A stretch of DNA of 64,000 bases, taken from JBBAGC01 sp964491265 (lineage in GTDB: Bacteria > Spirochaetota > UBA4802 > UBA5550). The notes below the pieces were generated by a model that was not told the DNA's origin, ran no database searches, and saw nothing but the letters and a program-made list of their open reading frames with translations. Shown here piece after piece: positions 43,905 to 52,908 of this stretch. The position numbers were made by a program, and so were the translations under genes. The stretch is taken from positions 1-64,000 of the forward strand of contig CAZBFP010000021.1 of assembly GCA_964491265.1 (NCBI GenBank), written 5' to 3'. The number at the start of each line of letters is the position of its first letter. The stretch's first letter is position 1.

Positions 43905-45716
43905 TTACAGCTTTGAATAAACATCTTCAAACTGTATTACCAGTTCTTCAAAATGTTTTATTCCCCTTTCAACAGGCTCAGGGGAACTCATATCCACACC
44001 TGCAGCAAGAAGCTCATCAAGTGGATATTTACTCCCTCCAAGCTTAAGAAAGTTCAGATAAGCATCCCTTGCCGGATCCCCCTCAGTTATAACCTTATGA
44101 GCAAGGGCAATTGCAGCGGAAATCCCTGTTGCATATTTATAAACATAAAATGCAGAATAAAAATGGGGAATCCTTAAACACTCTAGAGAAAGCTCTTCAT
44201 CAATTACAATTGAATCACCGAAATATGTGTCAAGGAGACTGTAATATTCCATTCTCAGAACCTCAAGTGTGAGCGGGTCATTACGCTCCACAATTTCGTG
44301 AGTCCTCTTTTCAAACTCCGCAAACATGGTCTGCCTGTACATTGTTGCCCTTATATTATCTATCTCCCTGTTGAGAATATAAGCCTTCATACGGGGATTA
44401 TCCTTATAAAGTTCCAGGAGATATTTGCTTAAAAGTGTTTCATTAAAAGTGGAAGCCACCTCTGCTACAAATATTGTGTAATCACTCATAATATAGGGCT
44501 GACTGGTTTTGGCAAAATATGAATGCATGGAGTGACCCGCCTCATGCATAAGAGTATAAAGACTGTTTATATTCTTCTCTTCATAGTTCAAAAGAATATA
44601 GGGCGGAGAATCATAGCAGCCGGAGGAATAGGCGCCGCTCCTTTTCCCCCTGTTTTCATACCTGTCCACCCATCCGCCCATGAGACCTTTTTTCATTATT
44701 TCCAGGTACTCAGCCCCCATAGGCTCAAGTGCTTTAACACATGTTTCAACAGCCTCTTCATATTTCATGGAGAAATTTACATCACCTACAATGGGAACAT
44801 AGGTATCATAAAAATGAAGCTCATCCAGGCCCAAAGCTTTTTTTCTGAAAGCCAGGTACCTGAAAAGGGGGCCTGTATTTTTACGGATTGTATCAACCAG
44901 GTTGTCATAAACAGATGGAGGCATATTATCAGAAAAAAGAGAAGCCTCTCTGCTTGAATTAAAATTTCTCACCCTGGAATAAAATACATCCTTTTTATTT
45001 GAATGAGATAGGGTCTCGGCAATAGTATTTTTTAATTTTTCATAAGACTGGTAATACTGATGAAAAGCATTTTTCCGCACCTCCCTGTCAGGGCTTATAA
45101 GGAATGTGCTGAAATTGCCGTGGCTCAGTTCAAGCTCCTTACCTTCATGGTCTTTAATTTTTCCGAATTTCATATCAGCATTATCAAGCTGGCTGAAAAT
45201 CTGTGAAGGGGCATGACCGATCTCGCCCGACATGGCCAGTATCTGTTCAATTTCATGGGTACGGGTATGAGGCTTATACCTTATAATTTTTTCAATATAG
45301 AACCTGTAATCTTTCATAGACTCATGATCAATGTAGCCTTTAACCAGAGCATCATCGAGCTGCTGTATTTCCGGGGTAATAAAACTCGATGCTTCAGAAA
45401 TTCTTGTGTATAAATTGACCACTTTCTGATACATGCCGAGATAAAACTGATTCGACTTATCCTCATCACTCTTAAGATGAGCGTAAGTGTAAAGCTTCTC
45501 AAGCTCTCTGGATATTGAAATATCGAATTCCAATGTTTCCCGGAACAGGCCCAGTGACTCCCCCATCCTTCCGGCAAATCTGCTGTACCCTTCAATTTTA
45601 CCTTCAATTCCTCTATAAAGAATATTCCATTCATCATCACTTTTGAACATGGGGGATAGATCCCACTTATCTTCCGATTTAACATCCTTTCTCTCAGGAA
45701 TGTTCACTGACGTCAT
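43905..45716 (-). CDS. pepF: Oligoendopeptidase F
   Basis: A ~603-aa zinc metallopeptidase of family M3B that cleaves short peptides in the cytoplasm. The metal site is LMHEAGHSMHSYF (HExxH) with the downstream glutamate in FVAEVASTFNE. The N-terminal helical lobe is intact. The start at 45716 is preceded by AAGGAG and gives the usual length; an ATG 42 bases upstream has no such site. It stands alone. Confidence 0.93.
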   Translation of the reverse strand: MTSVNIPERKDVKSEDKWDLSPMFKSDDEWNILYRGIEGKIEGYSRFAGRMGESLGLFRETLEFDISISRELEKLYTYAHLKSDEDKSNQFYLGMYQKVVNLYTRISEASSFITPEIQQLDDALVKGYIDHESMKDYRFYIEKIIRYKPHTRTHEIEQILAMSGEIGHAPSQIFSQLDNADMKFGKIKDHEGKELELSHGNFSTFLISPDREVRKNAFHQYYQSYEKLKNTIAETLSHSNKKDVFYSRVRNFNSSREASLFSDNMPPSVYDNLVDTIRKNTGPLFRYLAFRKKALGLDELHFYDTYVPIVGDVNFSMKYEEAVETCVKALEPMGAEYLEIMKKGLMGGWVDRYENRGKRSGAYSSGCYDSPPYILLNYEEKNINSLYTLMHEAGHSMHSYFAKTSQPYIMSDYTIFVAEVASTFNETLLSKYLLELYKDNPRMKAYILNREIDNIRATMYRQTMFAEFEKRTHEIVERNDPLTLEVLRMEYYSLLDTYFGDSIVIDEELSLECLRIPHFYSAFYVYKYATGISAAIALAHKVITEGDPARDAYLNFLKLGGSKYPLDELLAAGVDMSSPEPVERGIKHFEELVIQFEDVYSKL

Positions 45717-45815
45717 TTTAATCTCCTTATACTGATAGTAATCACAATTGTTTTTCAATAATTATTCCGAATGAGACATTTTATTGCAATAATGATGTTT
45801 TAATAACATTATATT

Positions 45816-46799
45816 TTAAATAAATAAATTTATTTTCTCCAGATCCTCACTTTTCCCCAGCATTACAATAACATCATTTGCCTCCAGCTTTTCAACGGGA
45901 AGAGGATTGAAAATCATTTCACCATTAAACTTTTTTATCAAAACAATAATTACACCATAATCCTTTCTTAAATTGCTTTCAATCAGGTTTTTACCAAGCA
46001 GCGTTGATGAAGTACTTACTACAGCCTCTTCCATGCGCAGGCCGAACTTATCATCAAGTGTTGCAATATCAATAAAATCCACTACAGTAGGCTTAAGAAG
46101 CAGTTGTGCCATTCTTTGCCCTCCGATTAAATAAGGAGACACAACCCTGGTAGCTCCAGCGCTCAAGAGCTTTTTCTCATTTTTTACATCAGATGACCGG
46201 GCAAGAATAAAAATATCCGGCTTAATCATTTTTGCAGTAAGAGTAATAAATACATTATCAGCATCAGTAGATACAGCTGTTACAATCCCCTTTGATCGCA
46301 TAATTCCTGCTTTAAGGAGAGTATTCTCATCCCGTGCATCAAGCATAAGATAGGGGATATGGCTGCTTTCAAGCTCAGCAATATTTAAAGAATCATTCTC
46401 GATAACAATACACTTCTCTTTATTCCTTATTAATTCATTTATAATAAGCTTACCGATCCTTCCATAACCGCATACTATATAATGATTCTTCAAACCAATA
46501 ATAGCTTTTCTCACCTTTTTTCTCCCGAAAGTTTTACTGATTTCACCCTCAATAAGCATTCTTATAAAATTACCTAAAGTATAACCGGCAATAGTTATTC
46601 CAAAAATAATAATAGATATGGTGATAATGCGTCCGGCAGTAGACAGCGGCTGCACTTCACCAAAACCGACAGTACTCATGGTAATTGCTGTCATAAATAC
46701 TGCATCAGAAATTGTCATACCCTCTATATAATAATAGGCAAGTATGCCGAACAAAACAGTTAAGAACAGCATAAAGAAAGATAATCTCAGTTTTTTCAT
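45816..46799 (-). CDS. Potassium channel with RCK/TrkA-N domain
   Basis: The 327-aa protein has a first helix, a pore loop with selectivity filter STVGFGEV, a second helix (IITISIIIFGITIAGY), then a cytoplasmic RCK domain with the nucleotide-binding VCGYGRIGKLIINEL and a C-terminal TrkA-C lobe (LEANDVIVMLGKSEDL). This is the two-helix MthK-like layout. It would pass K+ under ligand control. The filter has F in place of the common Y (GFG), as in many channels. The next gene upstream, a DUF3124 protein, is 31 bp away. Confidence 0.88.
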   Translation of the reverse strand: MKKLRLSFFMLFLTVLFGILAYYYIEGMTISDAVFMTAITMSTVGFGEVQPLSTAGRIITISIIIFGITIAGYTLGNFIRMLIEGEISKTFGRKKVRKAIIGLKNHYIVCGYGRIGKLIINELIRNKEKCIVIENDSLNIAELESSHIPYLMLDARDENTLLKAGIMRSKGIVTAVSTDADNVFITLTAKMIKPDIFILARSSDVKNEKKLLSAGATRVVSPYLIGGQRMAQLLLKPTVVDFIDIATLDDKFGLRMEEAVVSTSSTLLGKNLIESNLRKDYGVIIVLIKKFNGEMIFNPLPVEKLEANDVIVMLGKSEDLEKINLFI

Positions 46800-46829
46800 T
46801 TTTTACCCGGAATAGAATATCAATTAGAA

Positions 46830-47309
46830 CTAATCGCTGATTGTCTCACCTCTGGAGGTGAACGAGATTCCCTGCTGAGCCCTTGTAGCTATCATGATAG
46901 TTTCGATCAGGGGCCTGCTAACCTGGCCGTCACCGGACCATTTCACAATAAAATTTGCGCCAATCCCCCCCCTTTTATCCGACTCCTTAATCCCCAGATT
47001 ATAAGTTTCAAGAGGTTTCAGTATAATTGTATTGTTTTTCAGATATCTGAAAATTATTTTACCTTTTGTATTATAATAATCAATAGTATTAATAATTATA
47101 GAATTATTCAAATCAGTATTATGAATACTCAAGGTAATTGCCAGATTAAACTCCCTGGACAAATCACCATATAATATGGATGAATAGGCAGGAACAAAAA
47201 CAGTTCCCTTCTCTGCCTTCCCGACCGCCTGAGAAAAAGCTCTGTGATTATCAAAAAAGATTATACTGCTGAAAATCAGAAAAAATAAAAATAATTTCTT
47301 CAATTCCAT
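46830..47309 (-). CDS. DUF3124 secreted protein
   Basis: The 159-aa product has an N-terminal signal (LFLFFLIFSSIIFFDNHRAF followed by SQA) and then a single DUF3124 domain: VFVPAYSSILYGD, LSIHNTDLNNSI, a central beta-rich region, FIVKWSG and QQGISFTSRGE at the end. It is probably periplasmic. The biochemical role of DUF3124 is not known. It precedes the K+ channel gene on the same strand and may be co-transcribed. Confidence 0.8.
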   Translation of the reverse strand: MELKKLFLFFLIFSSIIFFDNHRAFSQAVGKAEKGTVFVPAYSSILYGDLSREFNLAITLSIHNTDLNNSIIINTIDYYNTKGKIIFRYLKNNTIILKPLETYNLGIKESDKRGGIGANFIVKWSGDGQVSRPLIETIMIATRAQQGISFTSRGETISD

Positions 47310-47375
47310 CTCATTAACCTCATCTTCCCGGATTATATTCTCTTAAAAATTATCTGCAATAAAAAAATCATTCCG

Positions 47376-47654
47376 TCAATCAGATCCAAGTTTTCGGCTG
47401 CTCCTTATCCGGTTGAGATACCCGTAAATGTATATCTTAAGCATAATTGCAGGATTATACGGCGGTCTACCTTTGCCTCCATCTGTTCCCGGATTTTTAA
47501 AACCCAGTTTCAATAAATTCAGCGTGTCAACATAGACATCAATAAATCTCACCGGATTATCTTCTTAAATCATGTCATCCAGCTTATTCTCAAAAAGATA
47601 TAACTGTTCACGGCTTATTCCATTTATATACATAACCAATTCCTTGCTTGACAT
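47376..47654 (-). pseudogene. IS1182-family transposase 5' fragment with internal stop
   Basis: Read on the minus strand from an ATG at 47654 this gives MSSKELVMYINGISREQLYL, FENKLDDMI, an in-frame TAA, then EDNPVRFIDVYVDTL, GRPPYNPAIMLKIYIYGYLN and RIRSSR. This is the conserved beginning of IS1182-type transposases (DUF772 region). Only about 90 of ~450-500 codons remain and one is a stop, so it is dead. No terminal repeats of the insertion sequence are visible. Confidence 0.8.
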
Positions 47655-47725
47655 TGATTACATTTTAATTACTATTACTATGCAATTAATAAAATTACCC
47701 ACAGCCCCTATTTTCACACAGTCTG

Positions 47726-47790
47726 TTCGGCGGCGGGGATATTGAAAGCAGCATAATTACACTAAAAAATATCTTTAGAAATAATTACTG
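47726..47790. repeat. Element B copy, inverted half
   Basis: The reverse complement of GGCGGCGGGGATATTGAAAG and the following GCATAATTACACTAAAAAAT through AATAATTACTG aligns with the left part of element B at 37081-37150. It lies next to the transposase relic. The gap 47791-47982 shows no gene. Confidence 0.6.
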
Positions 47791-47982
47791 AATTTAATTA
47801 TCAGGTATATATAGAATCATCCATTATATTCTTTAATCAGTCAATAATATAATTCATTAAAAAAAGATATGCTGCCAGACGAGCACGGGAGACGTCTTTC
47901 CAGACAAAGATAGGGGAGGTCATATCATTTTCTATCTAAGTATCTTCGATAACACACAACTGTTTTAGATGCAACTCCCTGA

Positions 47983-49077
47983 TTATCGCTGAAGTTTTTC
48001 TAAAGCCTGTAATCTCATCTCCGCACGTGGTAAATATATTTTTGCGGTTTCTTCTTCCCGATCTACCAGTAAAATCTGTTTCATCAATTGTATACATAAC
48101 TGGTAGTTTTGATTTTCATAAGCCTGAACACCTGCCTTCCGCCATTCTGGAATTTTATCTTTCAATTTGTTCCGTATAGATATTAACTGTTGCTGAGCTG
48201 GTTGATAACGTTGTGCAATTTTTTCTAACAGCGGTATTGCCTGAAGTTCACCTTTCGTGTGAATTGTTCGAAGAGCAGTTTGATAGATACCTTCGTCTTG
48301 AATTTCAAGTTGATAATGAAGGGCTTGATCATCCCTGGGATCAAGAGCAAGAATTTCTGTAACCACTTCCTCAAGTTTTATCCAATCATCAGTATTCCTG
48401 GCTATTGCAGCATCCTTGTGTAAAATTTTAATTTTTTTCGCATTTGGATTCTGAATTTCTGCAGGAGCGGTTAAGCGATAGCCTATGCCAAGACTAATAC
48501 TTGTATAATTCAGTTTATGACTAATATAAGGATATGATGAGATTTCTGCCTGTAGTTTTATTCTTAAATTCGATGTTATGTCAAAAAATATGCCTGTTCT
48601 AGCTTTAAAAAAGATACCATAATAATGATCGTTTTTCGATAATTTTTCTTCAATTAGATTCAAATCCGAAAATTGCCCCCCAACTGCAAAGAAAGGTGCC
48701 ACTATTTTCCCGGTTGTAAAAGAGTAAGGGAAGTAAATGGCTGGCAGCAACGAGTAGGAATAAATATTTGCTGTTGAGTTATCATTAGATGCAAATGCCC
48801 ATCGGGAGTAACTTAATTCCTGAATAACAAAAACCTGATTATTTAAAAAACTGGTTGGAAAGCTGTATCCAAGACCAATGCCAAATCCCGGTTTTAACTC
48901 GTTAGCCCAGTCACCAATCGGCATAGTATAACCTGATGAAAGATCCAAATGACCATCTTTCCAGAAAAACTGCGAAGAGATGGCCTGGGGACTAAACGAA
49001 ATAAAAATGCCAATTGTATATATAATAATCGGCATAGCCAAATGCATTTTTTTATTCTTCGTAATTACAGTTTCCAA
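47983..49077 (-). CDS. Outer-membrane barrel protein with C-terminal TPR-like domain
   Basis: The N-terminus has a signal peptide (MPIIIYTIGIFISFSPQAIS) and then a ~170-residue beta-barrel-like part (LDLSSGYTMPIGDW, IGLGYSFPTSF, SLGIGYRLTAPAE). Residues ~210 onward are helical TPR-like repeats (DDQALHYQLEIQD, AYENQNYQLCIQLMKQIL). A barrel joined to TPRs is unusual. I place the start at a TTG at 49077 behind AAAGAG and 10 bp after the Kelch gene stop; ATG at 49044 or an overlapping start at 49122 are alternatives. It appears co-transcribed with the Kelch lipoprotein. Confidence 0.65.
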   Translation of the reverse strand: METVITKNKKMHLAMPIIIYTIGIFISFSPQAISSQFFWKDGHLDLSSGYTMPIGDWANELKPGFGIGLGYSFPTSFLNNQVFVIQELSYSRWAFASNDNSTANIYSYSLLPAIYFPYSFTTGKIVAPFFAVGGQFSDLNLIEEKLSKNDHYYGIFFKARTGIFFDITSNLRIKLQAEISSYPYISHKLNYTSISLGIGYRLTAPAEIQNPNAKKIKILHKDAAIARNTDDWIKLEEVVTEILALDPRDDQALHYQLEIQDEGIYQTALRTIHTKGELQAIPLLEKIAQRYQPAQQQLISIRNKLKDKIPEWRKAGVQAYENQNYQLCIQLMKQILLVDREEETAKIYLPRAEMRLQALEKLQR

Positions 49078-49087
49078 TTTCTCTTTA

Positions 49088-50371
49088 TCAATCGCCCTTA
49101 GGATCATATATCCATAAATCATTTAGATAAACAGGAGTAGTTCCGTCATAGTTGCGACCCAAACCCACAATTAAACCATAATTATCTAATGCAGCAAATA
49201 CCGGCTGATAACGGGGAGTTGCACCTGATTCCATCACAACCCATTGCTGAGTATTAAGATCGAATTTATACAAATCATTTACATAGCCATTAGCCGTTAA
49301 TCCGCCAAAAACATATAGAGCATTATTGTAATAAAAAAATGCAGGGTCAAAACGCGCACCATTCGTACCTGATATACTCGATAAATCGCCTATCTGAGTC
49401 CAGATTTTACTGGCAATTGAAAATTGCCAAAGCTGACCGGAAAGGACGCTGTCATAGCCGCCGAATAGATAAATGCTATCCCCTGCCTGTACCACTGCGT
49501 GGTGCCTGCGTACCGGGCCGTTACTGTCTAATAAAGTCCAGGAATTGCCGGAATAATTATAGCGCCAAATTTCATTGGTGTTCTCAGCTATAGGTGGATT
49601 TGCCGTATCTGCATACCCACCAATAACATACATATCAGTTGAAGATGCTGATGCTGCAACATAGTAACGCCCAAAGTCGGGAGATTGCAAAGGGTTAGCA
49701 TTCGTCCAGGTGTTGGTTGCAATATCATATATTCTAGTATCATTATGTTTTATTGTACCATCGTGACCGCCGTATACATACAATTTATTATTATTAAAAC
49801 TCATTGCATGATAAGCACGTGCAGGATGAAATGTATTTAATACTGTGCTGGAACCGGCAGCGAGATCATACCGGTGTAAGTCTCTTCTGTAACTTTCACC
49901 ATCGAAACCGCCATAGATATATAATTGCTTGCCGTTTACAACCATTTTGGCTCCCTTGGCAGGCATAATAAATAAAGAATCAGTTATTTTATTCCATCTT
50001 CCAATTGAAATTATATGGGAGCCGGATTTACAGATATAAAATTTATACGGAGGTTTTGCATTGGCATCTGGTGTAAAAAAAATTTCTTTATTGGATATTT
50101 CCTGTATGGAACCATCATCTGTGGACAGGATTTCGCCCAAAGCTTTCTCAGAAAATCGATCGCCAGATACTGAGATTCTATAGTTTAAAGAATCTGTAGA
50201 AAAGTCCGGTGTGATAGTATATGTCTGTTGAACTAGATCATTATATTCACCTATACAATTCTCCTGTTCGATTTGACTGTAAGTTAAATCATCAATGCAG
50301 CTAGTAAAAACAATACTTACGATAAATGAAAGTAAATAAACCGGCGATGCTAGATAACAAAAATATTTCAT
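49088..50371 (-). CDS. Kelch-repeat lipoprotein
   Basis: The product (~427 aa from the ATG at 50371 behind GGGGAAAAG) opens with a hydrophobic signal ending in the lipobox FTSC. After a ~110-residue beta region come five Kelch blades: LYIYGGFDGESYRRDLHRYD, LYVYGGHDGTIKHNDTRIYD, MYVIGGYADTANPP, IYLFGGYDSVLSGQLWQF and LYVFGGLTANGYVNDLYKFD, forming a beta-propeller. The protein is probably exported and surface- or periplasm-facing. The next gene encodes the barrel/TPR protein, suggesting they act together. Substrate or partner unknown. Confidence 0.83.
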   Translation of the reverse strand: MKYFCYLASPVYLLSFIVSIVFTSCIDDLTYSQIEQENCIGEYNDLVQQTYTITPDFSTDSLNYRISVSGDRFSEKALGEILSTDDGSIQEISNKEIFFTPDANAKPPYKFYICKSGSHIISIGRWNKITDSLFIMPAKGAKMVVNGKQLYIYGGFDGESYRRDLHRYDLAAGSSTVLNTFHPARAYHAMSFNNNKLYVYGGHDGTIKHNDTRIYDIATNTWTNANPLQSPDFGRYYVAASASSTDMYVIGGYADTANPPIAENTNEIWRYNYSGNSWTLLDSNGPVRRHHAVVQAGDSIYLFGGYDSVLSGQLWQFSIASKIWTQIGDLSSISGTNGARFDPAFFYYNNALYVFGGLTANGYVNDLYKFDLNTQQWVVMESGATPRYQPVFAALDNYGLIVGLGRNYDGTTPVYLNDLWIYDPKGD

Positions 50372-50485
50372 GACACTTTTCCCCAATTCCCTGTAATTTC
50401 TTTTATCTTTTTAGGAAAATGTGATAAACTCCAGTATGTTTCAACTCACCGCTCTGGTGTCAAAGAATCGGCCTTCGCGCAAATG

Positions 50486-50803
50486 TTAAAAAACAGCTTC
50501 CCCTATGATCTTAATAAAAACAGCCATTAGAAAAAACATGTCAATAAATTTATCTCTTCTAAATTTCAAAATCTTTACAGGCGATCTAAGCAGTTTAATT
50601 TTTGACTTGATATAAAATATAAGGATGTGCAGATTGGCTTTGCCCCCTCCAATTATCCCATGAGTTTTAATGATCCTTCTGATTACCTTATCCACGCAGA
50701 ATGAATACACTGTATCTTTAATCATATATTTTAAACAATCGGGCCTTTCCTGTAAATCTTCTATAACTGTACCCCTCCTGCGGTATTCCCGGATACGATG
50801 CAT
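50486..50803 (-). CDS. Doubtful open frame, possible gene fragment
   Basis: A 105-codon frame that starts in a basic stretch (MHRIREYRRRGTVIEDLQER) and ends in hydrophobic and basic helices (KSKIKLLRSPVKILKFRRDK). It resembles the C-terminal tail of a larger enzyme such as a glycosyltransferase, but I cannot identify it. AGGAGGGG occurs inside it without a good start codon behind it. A plus-strand frame across the same DNA (to 50885) ends in AAARLLKDYKGKTISIKEAE. Both may be relics. Confidence 0.25.
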   Translation of the reverse strand: MHRIREYRRRGTVIEDLQERPDCLKYMIKDTVYSFCVDKVIRRIIKTHGIIGGGKANLHILIFYIKSKIKLLRSPVKILKFRRDKFIDMFFLMAVFIKIIGEAVF

Positions 50804-50885
50804 GGCGGCTGCAAGGCTCTTAAAAGATTATAAAGGCAAAACCATATCTATAAAAGAAGCGGAATTATTTCAAACCGCGCTGTAA

Positions 50886-51180
50886 CATTATTTTAATAAC
50901 AAAAACATAATACTTTGTTGATAATTATTGATATTAATACCTTAAATAGTGCAGAATAATAAATTATATCTCTCCACCCCCTCCAGCGGCGGGGAGAATA
51001 AATCATTTTCTAATTAGAAAAAAAGTTCAGTAATTATCACTGAAATGATTTATAATATATTTCATTATACTTGACTAAAAATATTAGTCTGTAAAATTAG
51101 CTTAAGCAGCAGAAATATAAAAAGCTGCTCTGTAATGTTGAAAAAAATGAATAAAAATAAGACACAAAAGAGGTGAAAGA
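50886..51180. other. htpX leader region with degenerate element B piece
   Basis: AT-rich, no gene. A sequence with CCCCCTCCAGCGGCGGGG and TCAGTAATTATCACTGAAAT resembles fragments of element B. AAGAGGTGAAAG directly before 51181 is the htpX ribosome site. Confidence 0.4.
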
Positions 51181-52065
51181 ATGTTAAAGCGCGTAGGATT
51201 ATTTCTTCTTACCAACCTGCTTGTTATAGTAACAGTAGGAATTATCATGAATATAGTTATGCCCATGCTGGGGATACAGGTTCAGGGGGGATGGATGGGC
51301 CTTGCTGTATTCTGCGGTGTATTCGGCATGACAGGGGCATTTATATCACTTGCCATAAGCAGATGGATGGCAAAAAGAGCATACAATATCCGATTAATCG
51401 GCCCTAATGAGCAGAATTTCGAGCTTCGCGAAATACACGCCATGGTAGCAAAACTTTCGCGCCAGGCCGGACTTCCTGAAGTTCCCGAAGTGGGAATATA
51501 TGAATCAGCAGATCCCAATGCCTTTGCAACAGGCCCTTCAAAAAGCAAAGCTCTTGTTGCTTTTTCAACAGGTCTTTTAAGATCAATGAAAAAGAATGAA
51601 GTGGAAGCAGTTGCAGGACACGAGATAGCACACATTGCAAACGGCGACATGGTTACAATGACTCTCCTTACAGGTGTTATTAACGCACTTGTTATGTTCC
51701 TTTCAAGGATGATAGCCCATGCAATAAACAATGCACTCAGAGGGGACGAAGGGGAAGGGGGACTCGGATTCTTCGCCTATATTATGGTTGTAATGTTCCT
51801 GGACACATTTTTTATGATACTTGCATCAATTCCAATTGCAGCCTTTTCTCGATACAGGGAATACAGGGCGGATGCTGGAGCAGCTAAATTAACATCACCA
51901 TCAGCAATGGCAGATGCCCTTATTGCGCTCTCCAAGGCAGCAGGGATTGAAACAAAAAAAGATTCATACGCTATTGCAAAAATCAGTTCAAACAGAAGAA
52001 CATCACTATGGGCAACGCACCCCTCGATTGAATCACGGGTTGAGCGCCTCAGAAGAATGGTTTAA
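51181..52065 (+). CDS. htpX: Membrane protease HtpX
   Basis: A 294-aa zinc metalloprotease of family M48B that degrades misfolded membrane proteins. Two N-terminal helices, the active site AGHEIAHIANGDM (HExxH), two further helices (FFAYIMVVMFLDTFFMIL) and the downstream glutamate in FSRYREYRADAGAA all match. The C-terminal ATHPSIESRVERLR is the usual end. Strong ribosome site AGAGGTGA. A perfect terminator hairpin lies 6 bp after the stop. Confidence 0.95.
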   Translation: MLKRVGLFLLTNLLVIVTVGIIMNIVMPMLGIQVQGGWMGLAVFCGVFGMTGAFISLAISRWMAKRAYNIRLIGPNEQNFELREIHAMVAKLSRQAGLPEVPEVGIYESADPNAFATGPSKSKALVAFSTGLLRSMKKNEVEAVAGHEIAHIANGDMVTMTLLTGVINALVMFLSRMIAHAINNALRGDEGEGGLGFFAYIMVVMFLDTFFMILASIPIAAFSRYREYRADAGAAKLTSPSAMADALIALSKAAGIETKKDSYAIAKISSNRRTSLWATHPSIESRVERLRRMV

Positions 52066-52070
52066 TATAT

Positions 52071-52100
52071 TAAGTGCCTCCGGAAATCCGGAGGCACTTA
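52071..52100. terminator. Bidirectional intrinsic terminator
   Basis: TAAGTGCCTCCGG (52071-52083) and CCGGAGGCACTTA (52088-52100) form a perfect 13-bp stem with an AAAT loop between the convergent htpX and ABC-transporter genes. Confidence 0.85.
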
Positions 52101-52110
52101 TAAAAAGATT

Positions 52111-52908
52111 TCACTCCGCGGAAAGAAGAACCTCGTCATTAGTCAAAGCTTCATGTTTAATATCATAAAACTTTTTAACAAGTCCCTCAACAGTAAGATT
52201 TTTCTTTTCATTCCCCGAAATATCAAGAATAATCTCACCCTTATGCATCATTAAAATCCGGTTCCCGTATTTTATTGCATGACTCATATTATGAGTAATC
52301 ATCATGGCAGTAAGCTTTCTTTCACTAATAAAACGGTCTGTAAGCTCAAGTACAATTGCCGCATTTTTCGGATCAAGTGCTGCAGTATGCTCATCAAGAA
52401 GTACAAGCTCAGGCCTGGACAGTACAGTCATGAGAAGGGTCAGAGCCTGCCTCTGCCCCCCTGAAAAAAGCTGCAGATTATCATCCATTCTGTGTTCAAG
52501 ACCCATATCAAGGACTTTCAGTTCCTGCTTAAACTTCTCCCTCATTTTCCGGTTAAGGCTTATTACAGGCCACTTAAACCCTTTTTTACTGCAGATTATC
52601 ATATTATCTTCAAGACTCATGTTAGAAGCAGTGCCAAGAAGGGGATCCTGGAAAATTCTTCCGATATATTGGGCCCTTTTATATTGAGGCATTTTAGTAA
52701 CATTTATATCATTTAAAAAGATGTCCCCTTTTGTGGGTGTAAAAAATCCGGCAATAGTATTAAACAGGGTAGTCTTCCCTGCTCCATTGCTCCCCACAAT
52801 AGTTATAAAATCCCCCTCCTTAACAGTAAGATTAACACCCCTTAAAGCGGTATTTTCATTTACTGTGCCCTGGTTAAAAACCTTTGTTATATTTTCAAGC
52901 CTGATCAT
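52111..52908 (-). CDS. ABC transporter ATPase (TrpZ/branched amino-acid type)
   Basis: The ~265-aa ATPase has Walker A GSNGAGKTT, signature LQLFSGGQRQALTL, Walker B LVLLDEHTAALDPK and H-loop MMITHNMSHA. It resembles the ATPase of TrpXYZ-type uptake systems. I start at the ATG at 52908 behind GAAGGTGG; it overlaps the permease end by 14 nt. The ATPase and permease form a two-gene unit. Confidence 0.88.
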   Translation of the reverse strand: MIRLENITKVFNQGTVNENTALRGVNLTVKEGDFITIVGSNGAGKTTLFNTIAGFFTPTKGDIFLNDINVTKMPQYKRAQYIGRIFQDPLLGTASNMSLEDNMIICSKKGFKWPVISLNRKMREKFKQELKVLDMGLEHRMDDNLQLFSGGQRQALTLLMTVLSRPELVLLDEHTAALDPKNAAIVLELTDRFISERKLTAMMITHNMSHAIKYGNRILMMHKGEIILDISGNEKKNLTVEGLVKKFYDIKHEALTNDEVLLSAE

